From NCBI GenBank assembly GCA_910574455.1, contig CAJSYZ010000001.1, positions 4,571,424 to 4,635,423 of the forward strand: a stretch of DNA of 64,000 nucleotides, written 5' to 3'. The DNA comes from Trichaptum fuscoviolaceum (lineage: Eukaryota > Basidiomycota > Agaricomycetes > Hymenochaetales > Trichaptaceae). Made by a program: the position numbers and the translations under genes. Below, in pieces: positions 11,002 through 22,288 of this stretch; positions within the stretch are counted from its first letter, which is position 1; each line of letters opens with the position of its first letter. The notes under the pieces are model-generated. The model made no database searches and was not told the DNA's origin. It saw nothing but the letters and a program-made list of their open reading frames with translations.

Positions 11002-11967
11002 GGATGTCGAGGACGTGTGGTAGCCTGAGTGTAGTGAGTCAAAGCTGACCCGGAAATTAATCGGGCTGTGACCTCATTTAACGCGCTGTGTCACACAAGC
11101 GTAATTAATTTCTGTCACGAAACCATTACATAATACGCTATCACATCTCAGCCTGCCAGAGGCTTCAGGCTTCGACTCTTCTTCTCCGACCACCATCTTC
11201 ATCCATGGTATTAACCTTCTGTGCCACCAACGCCCCCTGAACTTGAGAGACTGCTGGAAACCTGAAGGCGGAGTCGGTGACTGATTTGTTTGGTAACAGT
11301 TTTGTGTTGGATAGGTATGAAACTCCAGAAAACCGCGCAAAATCACCTGGGGATTGATTCGACGCGTCCTCTCGAGTCTGCTCCTAAGGAGCATAGTATC
11401 AAGACGCAGATTGCACTAGAACCTCCACAAATGACCTAAGGACCGATATCGGAACCGACGCGAACACTTGGCGGAGGCATCAATGAATGATGGCAATTGA
11501 AACATCAGTATTCGTTATTTGCCAACTGTTAATTGCAGCCGCAACATATTGAAGTTGTCGAATCCTTTGAGTCCGCTGTTTCCTGTGTGGGACTTATGTT
11601 TGGAACACCTTCAAGCTGCGTTTTACTGCGCCAGCACTCGCCCATGATGGGGCAGAAATTGCCCACAGACCAAACATTGACTGCGGACATTCCCCACATT
11701 CCCCGCATTCTTGAAGATTCAACTTAAAAATTGAAGACAAATACAAAGCTCTAATTCCCCACGTAGCGGACGGCTGGACGTCCATATTCGTTAATTTACG
11801 GGTGCAGTTGCCAGTGACAGTTGGCGTCTCGAGGACAAACGACGACGATCTGCTGCCGTGCCATTTCGGTAACACTGGCCCGGCATGCATGTGAATAACT
11901 TCAAATATTGCATAGAAGATGGACTGAACGCGATCTTACTTCTCATCATTTTTCGCCTCAAACCACC
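11002..11967. other. Divergent intergenic region
   Basis: About 965 bp between NPT1 (-) and the flavin monooxygenase (+). Short open frames here (for example 11,074-11,394 minus) have no family resemblance. No repeats or RNA genes recognised. Confidence 0.5.
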
Positions 11968-14139
11968 ATGTCGTTGAACAAGGAACATACGAGGATAGCA
12001 GTCATTGGCAGCGGGTGAGCAAATCGTGTTTCGAGCCTCTCAATGGCTCAGCATGCTCCTAGGATTGCTGGTATATCGACAGCCATTGCTTTGAAAAAGC
12101 AGCTCAATTTCGAGAACTTTGTCGTGAGTGTACAGGAAAAGCGTGGCATTTTGTATCTAAGTCGCGTCCGTTGTGAAGATATACGAGAAAGATTCGGATA
12201 TTGGAGGAACATGGAGGGTGAGTCGTGATTTGCCACCTATAGCTTGACCACACTCAACTCCCGCATATAGGATAACACTTATCCAGGCTGTGCGTCGGAC
12301 GTTGCAGGGCACTGGTATTCACTCTCGCACGAACTGAATCCGAACTGGTCTTCGTACTTCGTCGCCCAGCCCGAGATCCTCGCGTACTGGCGCGGGCTCG
12401 TAGACAAATTCCGACTGCGGGACTACCTCGTTGCGAACACTTCGGTTGTCAGTGCACAATGGGACGATGCAGCACAGGTTTATCACTTGACGCTGCGCGA
12501 TGAGCGGACGGGCGAGGAACGTGAGGAGGTGGTGGAGGTTATTATCAGCGCGATGGGTGGATTCATGAGCCCGGCATTCCCTCGTGATGTACTCGGAAAA
12601 GAGGATTTCAAGGGCGTGTCATTCCATTCTGCTCGGTGGAGGCACGATGTGCCTCTTGCCGGAAAAAGGATCGGTGTCATAGGAAACGCTTGCTCTGCGT
12701 ATGTATTCTCGACCTTGACCTTCGAGTCTCGTTGACATTCATACCGATCACAGTGCACAGCTTATCCCGAATGTCGCAAAGGACCCAACGGTGGAAATCA
12801 TAAATTTCGCCAGGACCCCTCAGTGGTTTGTCCCAAGGGTGCGTCGACGTCTTGTATGTATGTACTTGTACTTACCTCAAGTCATTAGGGCAACTACAAC
12901 TACCCGGGCTATGTCAAATGGGCATTTGCTCACATCCCCGGCGTTCTTCGTGCGTATCGAAACTGGGTCGCAACTTCTGTAAGTGCTCGAAAATCTCCAA
13001 GCTGCTACCCATTGACTAACTTCCAGACAGCATGATTTAAGATTTATTGCATTCCGGAAGGACCGTACCTTCCTTCGTGGTCTTGTTCAAAAGGTAGGTT
13101 CTTAGCTGAATTTTTGGTATCTTTTCTAATATCTCTTCAGCAAATGACGAAATACATTACACATAAAGCACCGAAGGAGCTTGTCGACCAACTTGTGCCA
13201 AAATACCGTATGTCTTCTACCGCCTTTCTTGGTCTTACATTTTCATAACCCTCCGTTAAGCACCTGGATGTAAGCGTATCGTTGTCGACCCTGGCTATCT
13301 AGATGCTCTGCACAAGCCCAATGTGCACGTTACATATGATGCAATCGACAAGATCGTTCCGGAGGGCATATTGACAAAGAAAGGCGACCTCATCCCGCTT
13401 GATGTGATCATATTTGCGACTGGCTTCGATGTTGTGCGTACCGTGCTGTCTCTGGATTCTCTGAACTAGCTGTCTAATATGCTTTGAAAGGAAAACTTCC
13501 GAGTGGACCTTACAGGTTCTGGAGGGCGGAAATTGAACGAATATTTTGCCTCAAAGAATGGACCGACAGCGTATTTGGGAACGACCGTACCAGGGTTCCC
13601 GAATTTCTTCCTCTTAATGGGTTAGTCCGCGACTTCACCTTTGTCGGCGAACTAACAATGAATTCATTTGACTCTCAATAGGCCCCAACACCGCAACCGG
13701 ACACGCATCTGTCATCTACAGCGAAGAAGTGCAGATCAACTACGCCATACAACTCATCAAGCCCATCATCGCACGCAAAGCGCGGTCTTTCAGCGTGCGT
13801 GACGGGCCTACGGACGCGTACAACGCGAAACTCCAGAAGCGCATCGGCGGGTCCGTCTTTACCGCGTGCGCGTCGTACTATCGCTCCAGCGCGTCGGGGA
13901 AGAACGTCGCGATCTTCCCGGGCCCGCTCGCGCAGTTTTGGTGGTGGCTGCTCTCGCCGCGCTGGGCAGATTACCAGGCCGTCGGTGCCGAGAAGTGGGA
14001 GAGGGAGAGGCGGCGCGCGAGGCTGCTTAATATCGTGGCGGCATTGCTCGTCGTGGCAGGCGTTGTGGGGCTGACGCAGTCCCATGTGAGGGAGTTGCTT
14101 GGTGCGTTGTTGAAGAACGCCTTGTCGAGGGTGAGTTGA
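11968..14139 (+). CDS. Class B flavin monooxygenase (Baeyer-Villiger/FMO-like)
   Basis: FAD- and NADPH-dependent oxygenase of the FMO/BVMO superfamily. ATG 11968 starts RIAVIGSGIAGISTAIALK, where an intron splits the GxGxxG FAD motif. Then EKDSDIGGTWR (GGTW box), YPGCASDVAGHWYSLS, the FMO/BVMO fingerprint FKGVSFHSARW (FxGxxxHxxxW), a second Rossmann motif IGVIGNACSAAQLIP (GxGxxx-type with Asn-Ala), PQWFVPR, FATGFDV (second dinucleotide lid) and GFPNFFLLMGPNT. The C-terminus has a hydrophobic segment (LLNIVAALLVVAGVVGLT) and a basic amphipathic end, suggesting membrane attachment. The BVMO box ends W-R rather than the more usual W-P/D. Substrate unknown; no adjacent biosynthetic partners. Confidence 0.9.
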
Positions 14140-14419
14140 TGGTTTTAATATGGCATTGTAAGTGGGATTTCTGACTTGCGTTCACTGCTAGTTGCCTATC
14201 TTCCCGACTCCGGGTTCGCTGCCAAACTGAACGCCTACTTTCTCTTGCCTTCTTCGAACTATTCAATTTATCTGTATTTTCTTGGATATTCTTTGATGTA
14301 CTATATGACCAGGCCATGCGTTTCTAATGCAGAGTGCGAATAGTTTAACGATGTGCGAGATAGGCTATCAGAGACACGAAGGGTTGGACAGAGGGGTAGA
14401 AGCTTCGAAATCATCCTCT
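14140..14419. other. Convergent 3' regions
   Basis: 280 bp between converging genes; no feature seen. Confidence 0.4.
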
Positions 14420-15598
14420 TTAAGTGGCTGAAGAACCTTTCCCATTCCCAGTCGTCGAAGGTGGGCTTGAAGGAGTACCGCGACTCGGCATTTCTACTGT
14501 AGTGTGAGGTGAGTCCTTCCGCTCTTTTCGCCCCCTTCCCCGTGAGCCCCTTCTTCTCTGCTTCTTTTCGGTGTCACGAAGAGCTGTGAAGCGAGCCCAG
14601 AAATCGCTTTCCTGCTCGTAGCGATGCTTGTTCACCAGCTCGTTGTACGCAGCCCGGAGCAGATCGTCTTTCGCTCTCTTGTTCGTTTTGCTGAGGTTGG
14701 AAGGCGCAAATTCAGGGCTAGTGAGGTGCCCCTTTGTGTACAATGAGCCAAGGTATTCTCGCACTTTGAAGACGGGAATCATAATGAGTCCTAAGCCTTT
14801 GAGAAGGATCAGGTCATTGCTTACCTGTCTCTATGAACTCGCCCCTAAGTGCGAATGGATTTGTTATATTTTTGAAGATAACTCGCAATGGTGTCCTATT
14901 CCCCCTCATTGTCTCATGACCCTTTTCTCCCTCCTGCCCCCCTTCTCCTTCCTGCACATTCTCTCCCTCTTTTCCCGTAGGTAGTTCCTCCTCTATATCC
15001 AGAGTGCGCACATCGCCCGGCGGCTCTGGTGGAGTTATGCTTGAGCCAAAGTTGCCTAAGCTCACAGGTTTGGGGACTCTAATCAAAGGTATTGGAGGCT
15101 CGAGCTCCCTGTTGTCCACCCCCATCACTGTAGAACGGATTTTACGGAATGGCTCGGCGCCTGCGCTGTCCCTTTGCCCGAGGAACACGGTCAGATTTGC
15201 TGCTTCGTCTGGTATCGGAAGGAAAGGGCGTGGAGATTTGGGGCCTGCACGGTAGTATCTTCGAGGTTTCTAAGAGTCGAACACAAAATTCGTAAATGAG
15301 CGGTTGCTTTGAGCGAGATATAGAAGAACCATACTTTTCTCCTGTTGTCATTCGCGTTATTTTTCTTGTCTGGCGCTGAGCTCTTTGAGCTCTCCCCTGA
15401 AGTACGAGCAGGTGTAGAACCTTTCACAGCAGCAGCAGACGCGCCGCTGGACGAAGACATGCGTGCTCGATGCCAATGCATCCATGAACTCAGATTGTTG
15501 GTCTGCGTCAGTCGAACTCGCGACGACGTCGCTACGCTGGAGGCACTACATAGAGATTGGCGAGCCCATGTAGTTCCCAACATCGGCCAGATTGACAA
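14420..15598 (-). CDS. Unknown protein with probable mitochondrial presequence
   Basis: Not recognised. Three exons join without stops: 15335-15598, 14825-15269 and 14420-14790. Borders are GT..AG; the first intron is phase 0 (K|K) and the second splits a Gly codon (FIETG|LIMIPVF). The N-terminus (MSIWPMLGTTWARQSLCSAS, then Arg/Ser-rich with no acidic residue for about 50 residues) looks like a mitochondrial presequence. The middle has KPRRYYRAGPKSPRPFLPIPDE and TVFLGQRDSAG; the last exon has FKVREYLGSLYTKGHLTSPEF and a helical, charged tail (KRAKDDLLRAAYNELVNKHRYE) ending in low-complexity Arg/Gly/Ser. A mitoribosomal or assembly protein is a guess only. It is divergent with the DEAD-like gene, 198 bp away, which also has a mitochondrial-type start. 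Confidence 0.6.
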
Positions 15599-15796
15599 GG
15601 ACGCGGTTCGTGGTCGTGGAGGATGTTGAGCACGATGAGCAGATGCAGCATGTAACTTTTCCAGAGGAATAACTTGAAGCGTGGGCTCGAAGTTCCGAGT
15701 TGGGCTTGTCGATCACTGGCGTCAACGTTCAACTTGAATGTAACTTGCCCCCTTGCTTTTGTTAGCTTCTTGTCTCTTTACTCTACCAATAATTCA

Positions 15797-17209
15797 ATGG
15801 CGACACATCTGCCAGGCTTGCGCCGATTAATATCCAGCTCAAGTCCCTTGTACAAAGCTCGTAAACTCACGCCGAGCTCCGGATCGAAATCCAAGTCCAC
15901 GCCGGCACCTACTGCCAGCGCAGTAGCTACAACCTCAGAACCTGCGGCAGTAAAACTTAGAATGCAGCGTTTACCCAGGTGGGACGATGGGTGGGGTACT
16001 CAAGGCCCTCGAAAGGATCCAGCGGCGATTGCTGCTCGGCGGAAGGCGGAGGAGCAGGCTGAGCGCAAGCGGCTGAGACAAGGACAGAAGGCTGCGGAGA
16101 TGCAGAAGTTGAAAAGCCTTGGGTTGTCGAAAATTACTTATGCAAGTGTGTTCAATGATGGGAAGCTAAGGAAAGGTATTATGGAGAGGGTGGAATACAG
16201 TCGCATGACTGCATTGCAAGTAACTGCAATGGAACAGCTGGGAGGAGGAGGAAATGTGTATGTCTCATTCTACATCTTCAACCCACTCAATCGGAAAAAT
16301 CTCTTTCTTCCTTGCATCAAATTCTCATAACATTACATTGACATCAGGCTCATACAGTCTACAAATCTTGGGTTAACGACGTCCTACCTGGTGCCAGTCA
16401 TTTCCAAGCATGTCCCATGGACTGACAGCTCTGAATCCAGCTCATCTGCCCAACAACAGCCTAATCCGTGGCTGAGCTACGAAGCAATCCCGCTTCCCAA
16501 AGACGTGAAGAAAACCCTCAAGAGGTCCACTGCGACCCCACTCGATTATGGTCCGAGTTCGATTCGAGTGATCATCATCTGTCCGACCGCCAAGCGTGCG
16601 CGGGAGGTAGAGAAGAAATGCCGGAAGCTTGTCCCCTCACCGGAAAAGCCAGGGATAAGCGCTGCTTTGCCAAAACAACAGTCTAGTGGTGAAGGCGTGC
16701 ACGTCGTATATCTGACTCACAGTGAGCCAAACCAGGCCGAGCGAGAAGCGGTCATCCGGCGAAGATCTCATATTCTAATAACTGTGAGTCTATCCTCATC
16801 AACTGACAACACATGAACTTACCTCCGGTTCGCATAGACACCATATCCCCTCCTAGACCACCTCATTAATACAAGGGGCTTCCAAAAGGGTCTCACGAAC
16901 CTTAAATGTACCGTGTTCGACCTCGCAGACGAGTTTCCCCACCCTGATTGGTTACCTGCACTTCGTGACACGTTATCGAACGAGGTTTACGGGTATTTCA
17001 ACATCTTTTCTCCCGCGTCTTTGTGATCTAACTCATTGGTTCTGCTGGTTAGAGATCGACAATGGGTTGCAACTGCACGACGAAAAACGGAGACGTTAGA
17101 CACGGTTTGTCATTTTGCAAATTCATCCCTTGCGCGATAGTTCTGATGATTGCAATAGATTGCTGACTTCTTCCTCGCGGATGCTGGTTATAGTTCTGTC
17201 ACCGTTTAG
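15797..17209 (+). CDS. DEAD-box-like N-terminal domain protein with degenerate ATPase motifs
   Basis: ATG 15797 opens an Arg/Ser-rich, acid-free N-terminus (MATHLPGLRRLISSSSPLYK) typical of mitochondrial import. The body aligns with the first RecA domain of DEAD-box helicases. The Q-motif-like part is LRKGIMERVEYSRMTALQ. The Walker A position reads QSTNLGLTTSYLVPVI where a helicase has TGxGKT. Motif Ia is VIIICPTAKRAREV; motif Ib is HILITTPYPLLDHL. The Walker B position is VFDLADEF (DLAD in place of DEAD). The catalytic Lys and Glu are therefore missing. After RRKTETLDT, a last exon IADFFLADAGYSSVTV ends at TAG 17207-17209, so the second RecA domain is absent. Five introns, all canonical. Either a conserved pseudo-helicase with a binding role (MRH4-like ancestry is possible) or a degraded copy; open frames and clean splice sites favour an expressed gene. 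Confidence 0.65.
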
Positions 17210-17519
17210 GTCGAAAAGCTACAATGGAGCAATCTATCATCTGCCTTGATTCACTTTCATGTCTTTCCCTGTTTCCTGATGCATAATAAAGCTGGTGTGA
17301 GTTGGTCCTCCAAGAACTGGGTCGATACGGAGGTCTGCTGATTAGCGAAATTAACGGTGCACGAGTGACTGGATCAGCGATGACGATAGAAATACAGCAG
17401 AGGTTGATAATAAACATATATACAAGTCATAATACAAGATGGAAAATCCTGTCAACAAAACCGGTCACTGCGAAGAGAATTCATCACTTAGTGGAAATCG
17501 ATGACTGAGGATTGCATGC
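17210..17519. other. Convergent spacer
   Basis: About 310 bp between the DEAD-like gene and FRG1 stops. Nothing seen. Confidence 0.4.
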
Positions 17520-18513
17520 CTACCTTTTCAGCTTGGCCCGTCGATCTAGTAGTACTTCAGATAATCTCCCTTCTTTTCGGGCCCTCTTAAGCTACGAGGA
17601 GTATTAGATATTTGAGAAGGTCAGTGAGATTCAGGGTATCACGTACGTCCTTCTTGTCTTCGACTGAAACAACAGAACGTCCGGCTCCCCAAGCCTGGTA
17701 CATGTGGCTTTTACAATTGTAAAGTTAGCATGTAGATAAAGAAACAGGGTGCATTCCAGTAACGCACTTTGTTCCGGCTTCATCAATCTTGAGCCTTGCT
17801 TCTCCCTCTACTTTCTTCCTTCTCTCCTCTCCAGCCTCACGCTTGTACTTTGCCTGGACCTTCACCCAGAACCTTTCATTGAAGCCGACCTCATCCGCAT
17901 CTCCCCTCAGAGTCATAGTGCCGCCTGCTACTTCGTCCAGCCCCAGATACTTTTCGTATATGCTTTGAAAGGCGACCATGCCATCTGGAAGGATGACGGG
18001 TGTCCACTCCTCCTGAGGCCCACGAGCCTCGCGAAAGGCAGATACCAGCCCGTGTGTATCGCATGAGAGGAACTTGGTTTCTCCTGATGACCCAGGGATA
18101 CCTGTGCGCAAGTTGATGGTCTCAGAGCCGGCGACACGAGTGACAACCCAAACTTGCGCAACGTCGCTGGGCGTCTTGTCCAGGATATTTTCTTCGCTTT
18201 TTGGTTTATTATCTTCGTCCTCGTCTTTTGCGTGCTTGTCAAGAGGGGTGAGTACCACCCGTCCGCGCGTAGCATCGAATGAGACACATAGCGGTGTAGG
18301 ATCGGAGGGATGATATATGAATGTCGGACCACGTATTTCCAGGGGATTCTCTGGTTGAACCCAGGTATCATCATCTTCATCGTCTGCTGAGCCTCCATGT
18401 TTGCGCCGGCGCCGTGAGCTGCCTTCGCCATCGTCGTCTTCAGTGTGCTTTCGCTTTTTCTTGACTTTCTCCCCCTTGAATTTGAGTTTCGTAGGCCGGG
18501 CGCGTTCGCTCAT
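17520..18513 (-). CDS. FRG1: FRG1-like protein
   Basis: Nuclear/nucleolar RNA-associated protein with a fascin-like fold. ATG 18511-18513 begins MSERARPTKLKFKGEKVKKK with a strongly basic, then acidic and Arg-rich tail (nuclear signals). The core carries LEIRGPTFIYH, TKFLSCDTHGLVSAF, GMVAFQSIYEKYLGLD and NERFWVKVQAKYK, matching the FRG1 domain. Two short 3' exons complete the typical ending: SHMYQAWGAGRSVVSVEDKK and ARKEGRLSEVLLDRRAKLKR before TAG at 17520-17522; LLDRRAKLK is the conserved C-terminal signature. Length about 300 residues is near family size. Confidence 0.88.
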
Positions 18514-18919
18514 GACTTATTATCAGCCTCTCTTGAGTGTAGGCTCGTTGCGGGAGAAAGAAAATAGGAAAGCCTGTCACTCTACTAATGATGTTGGAGG
18601 TAATTTCAAAGTCAGACGGTACGGCCAAGGACCACATCTTCCACATCACTCATTTCTTAATGAGAATTCTTCAGCCTTTTTGCGTAGACTTACAAACACA
18701 CACTAAAGTGTTTGTCTCTATATTTCAGCGATTATATAGTCAATTAGATTGAGATGAATGAGCAAGTTTTAGACTTGTTATTACTGAACCCTTAAAAGGC
18801 AAGTGAGACCCACAATTTGCCGGAGTTTGCCGAGAAAGGGCGCGGCCTGGAGGACGTTGGAAAACATTGAGAAGAGCGTCCCCACCGCAAGACTCGACGA
18901 CCGCCGCAAGACTCAAGAC
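18514..18919. other. Divergent promoter region, FRG1 / uL24
   Basis: About 400 bp between divergent genes, plus 5' leader of the ribosomal protein gene. No box could be assigned with confidence. Confidence 0.4.
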
Positions 18920-19616
18920 ATGCTCACCCTCAAAGGTGCGTCCATTGTAAAGTTTGGGTACTGGACGATTGCTGGTAGAAGTTTGGGATGGAGAAATGCT
19001 GCTGAAGTTGTTGGATGGGCGAAGCGTTGTTTGGGTGTAGCGGGATTGAGATCTTGAAGGGACATAGTGCTGATGATTAAATTTGTTGTTGGCGAACAGA
19101 CATCTCGTCGTCGCGCCGCAAGTCGCGCAAGGCGCACTTCGGTGCACCCTCGTCGGTCAGGCGCAAGATTATGTCCTCTGCACTCGCCAAGGACCTGCGC
19201 ACAAAGTACAATGTGCGTTTATATCGTCTTCGATCTCGTGATAACTGCTCAAAAAAACAACTTTTTCTAGACCCGCTCACTCCCCGTCCGCAAGGATGAC
19301 GAAGTTCGCATCGTGCGCGGAAAGTACAAGGGCCGGGAGGGCAAGGTCACGCAGGTGTACCGCAAGAAGTGGGTGATTCACGTTGAGCGGGTCCAGCGCG
19401 ACAAGTCGAACGGCGCGTCCGCCCCCATTGGAATCCACCCGAGCAACGTCGTTATCACGAGCATCAAACTCGATACCGACCGTCGCGCAATTCTGGAGAG
19501 GAAGGACCGCAAGAAGAATGCGAGTGGGAGGGAAGGCGAGAGCATCGAGGTTGACGTGAGTAAAATCAACGGTGATGATCGTATGGTAGATGCTAATGGT
19601 GCATACCTCGCAGTAA
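18920..19616 (+). CDS. RPL26: 60S ribosomal protein uL24 (L26)
   Basis: Large-subunit ribosomal protein near the exit tunnel. The first exon is only 16 nt (18920-18935, MLTLK plus one base). Exon 2 (19100-19212) gives [20 protein letters not shown] and ends KDLRTKYN. Exon 3 (19271-19555) gives [20 protein letters not shown] and [17 protein letters not shown], the KOW-motif core, and ends GESIEVD. A fourth exon provides the stop: after the intron 19556-19613 the first codon is TAA (19614-19616). About 138 residues, as expected for eukaryotic uL24. Reading through intron 3 would add a 70-residue hydrophobic tail unknown in the family, so the spliced form is preferred. Confidence 0.94.
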
Positions 19617-20406
19617 TCGCTTTCTTTTCATCTGTCGGGCTGTTCTTTTCACATCATCTTCTTTCTCTTCGCATGCTACCCAAAATGCATTTGCCTATGT
19701 ACTTATGCGCCACGCACATCATATGCAACTCGTCAAAAACGAACGACAAACAGAAGGAACAGATTGTCAGATGAACCCGAGGTGGACTGATCCGAACATC
19801 GAATGAAGAATTATAGACCTAACTAATATCAGTGTCAACCACTTCTTATCCACGCCAATGCCTTATACAATGACGTGGATGTCTCATGTATCATAGATTC
19901 GGAGAAACCGGCTCAAGCTGCATCAATGCGCTTTTCGTCACCTGAACTTCTCTTTTATCACTATGACCTCTTGTTCCCTATGATCCTTCGGCTGATGAAA
20001 ATCGTCCCTGTATGTGTATACTGCGCTATTAAGGGCTATTGAAAGTAAAGTATAAAGCTTAATCCAATGCCGGTTGTAAAGAAGGAGTCGAAGGACGTCT
20101 TATATCTTGAGTCGCGCTGCCAGCGATGAGTTATGTTTGGTTGGGTTCATCCAAGAACTGTGATTGGCGTCACCGAAATTACATGCAACATACGTAGTGA
20201 ACGGATTGCTTGCAAACCTTAAGTAATGGCTTGCCAGACAAATAATTCATGCTCATAATAATTTGTGATATTACAATAATGCCGCTATCTTCGAGAGAAA
20301 AGATGTTTTACTGATTGCGTTACTGTGAGTCTATGGTTTGCATTCAAATTATGTAAATAAACCAAATTTACTTGCACACCTAATGCGATAGTTTAATGCC
20401 TTCATC
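19617..20406. other. Convergent intergenic region
   Basis: 790 bp, AT-rich towards 20,250-20,400. Contains the 3' ends of uL24 and the phosphatase gene. No RNA gene or repeat could be supported. Confidence 0.45.
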
Positions 20407-21537
20407 CTAGACGAGAAGGTTTTTGCGGATCTGTGAGATATCATCGTCTGTCAACGATGTGTAGTCTTTCACATAGGCATCTGCGCCACGGAACTTCTCC
20501 CTAATCATAGATAGCGTGGTTTGCATTGTCTCTTTTCTGCGGAATATCAAGTGAAGTAATATTTTAGCAGCGATTGGCAAAAGGAGAACGAAATCAGCAA
20601 CGAACCGAGCGCTGCCCATGTTGAGGAACCCCTGCCAATTGTCACGATACAACGTCTCTTTCTGAAAGCGGGCGACGAGGTAGGGAAGAACTGGCTGTAA
20701 GCCAATCGTAGTGAGGTAATAGTCGTTGATAATATCGTCGTCTTTTACGCCGAGAAGCTGCAATGGAATGGTCTGTTAATTTCCTGGCACATGGACACCT
20801 GTGCACGCACAAGTTGAAGAATGGCCGCAAACATCCCGGTCCGATCTTTCCCGGCTGTACCGAACATCAGGGACAGTGCTGGCTAATGGACGGGGTCATT
20901 TACGAACCGGTGCAGTGGATGAGACATGGCTCGTCTGGCTTGTCTCGGATATGTTTGAGAATGACTTCGTATGCAGGCGCGCCATTCGTCAGAATACTCG
21001 AGTACAAAGTTGTGAATGCCTGGATACGCAAAGAGGAAATCAGAGTAGAAATGCCGATTAAGTGATCAGACGTACGTCTTTCGGATCCGCTTCAAATTTG
21101 GCTACACTTCAGACCAACGTAAGTCGTCTGTGAAGCAAACGGGCAATGACTCACCGAGCCGCAAGTGCCATCGGGTCGTATTCATCTCGTTCACTGACCG
21201 GGACAGAGACGAACGTGACCCCTTCGATGTCCGGAGTTGCACTTTGGTATTTTTTTATCTCCACGTCCGATCGTAGGTCAAACACGGTTCTGACACCGAG
21301 TTTCTTCAAGGTCTCCTTTCCGCTGGCCGAGAGTTTAGTGAGCTCGCCCGAGCGGAACAGCACGCCGGGTTTGATCCGGAGGCGGGCACCCTCTGAAGAG
21401 AAGGCATTGGGGGCATCGAGAGAGCCGAAATCGCGGAAGTTAATCACTCCGTCGATTTCGACAAACGGTGGCTTGGACAGGACGGTCTTGACGAGCTCGG
21501 CGTCGAGTGCATCAAGTTCGTTATTTGCAGGAGCCAT
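20407..21537 (-). CDS. Tyrosine/dual-specificity phosphatase (Y_phosphatase3 family)
   Basis: Cysteine-based phosphatase. ATG 21535-21537 gives MAPANNELDALDAELVK, then the family hallmark FVEIDGVINFRDFGSL (NFRDhGG-type) and KPGVLFRSGELTKL (FRSAxL-type). Next are VRTVFDLRSDVEI, and then the active site HCTAGKDRTGMFAAI, a complete C-x5-R loop created by splicing across an intron (20,850-20,900 region). Downstream are DDDIINDYYLTTIGL and an all-helical end, KNLLV before TAG 20407-20409. Four introns; two of them use a GTTCGT donor. Members act on phosphotyrosine or phosphoinositides; the substrate here is unknown. Catalytic residues are intact. Confidence 0.9.
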
Positions 21538-22288
21538 AGTGCTAAATCTAGCAGCGGTCAAACTTTTCGCGATTAAAGCGATGTACCAAAAGTCGGAAGA
21601 TAATTAGGATGAAATGGCACAGCTTTCGAGTCTCCAGAAGCGGCGATGCAGTCGAAGTATGACTCGATAGACAACCACCCTGCTGCGGACCAGAAGGAGA
21701 AGTTGTGAGACACAAAGCGCTGAAAGACCGTGAAACAGGTTCTTTATATGAGCCCTCATGTCCTGCAGTTCGTTGGGGAGGGGTCGACGTGCACATCAAT
21801 GTGTAGTCATATCTGATTATCAGCCAAAACTTCCGGTTTCGCCGGAACCAAGGGAATCCTATGTGAACATGCGTAAAAGCTTGAAGAATTGAATACAGAA
21901 AGAGAGTTCGTTGTTTTTGTTTTGTTCTATAAGGAATTAGGAACGTTTTTGCAATGCAAGCCCAAATTCATTAATATATATGTACATACCAAGAATACAA
22001 AGAAGCTTCATAACTCGTGTCCCGCGAACGTGTTTAGAGCAGCTGTAGGAAATTATACACCTCTCCGTTAATGATATGTATGTAGTAGCAGTGAAGCCCG
22101 AGACATTGCTTAGGAGTCGAAGTCAAAGGATAAGTTGAAGAAGAATAAAGTTAGGGGGAGGCTGCAAAGCAAAGTGGCTGTGAGAAACTCTTTGTCAGCC
22201 GCTTGGTTCGATGATGTGTGGCGCTCCTTTCGACCTTCGCTCGTCGTTGTTGTCGTTGTCCCCGTCTTCGTTCTCACCGTCCATCACG
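21538..22288. other. Divergent intergenic region
   Basis: 750 bp between the phosphatase and the FHA protein; AT-rich around 21,880-22,060. No supported element. Confidence 0.4.

Noticed and set aside
11074..11394. 106-codon minus-strand open frame in the NPT1/FMO spacer
   Set aside because: No motif, no homology I recognise; likely chance.
19556..19774. Unspliced C-terminal extension of uL24
   Set aside because: The extra 70 hydrophobic residues are foreign to the family and a good GTGAG..CAG intron explains them.
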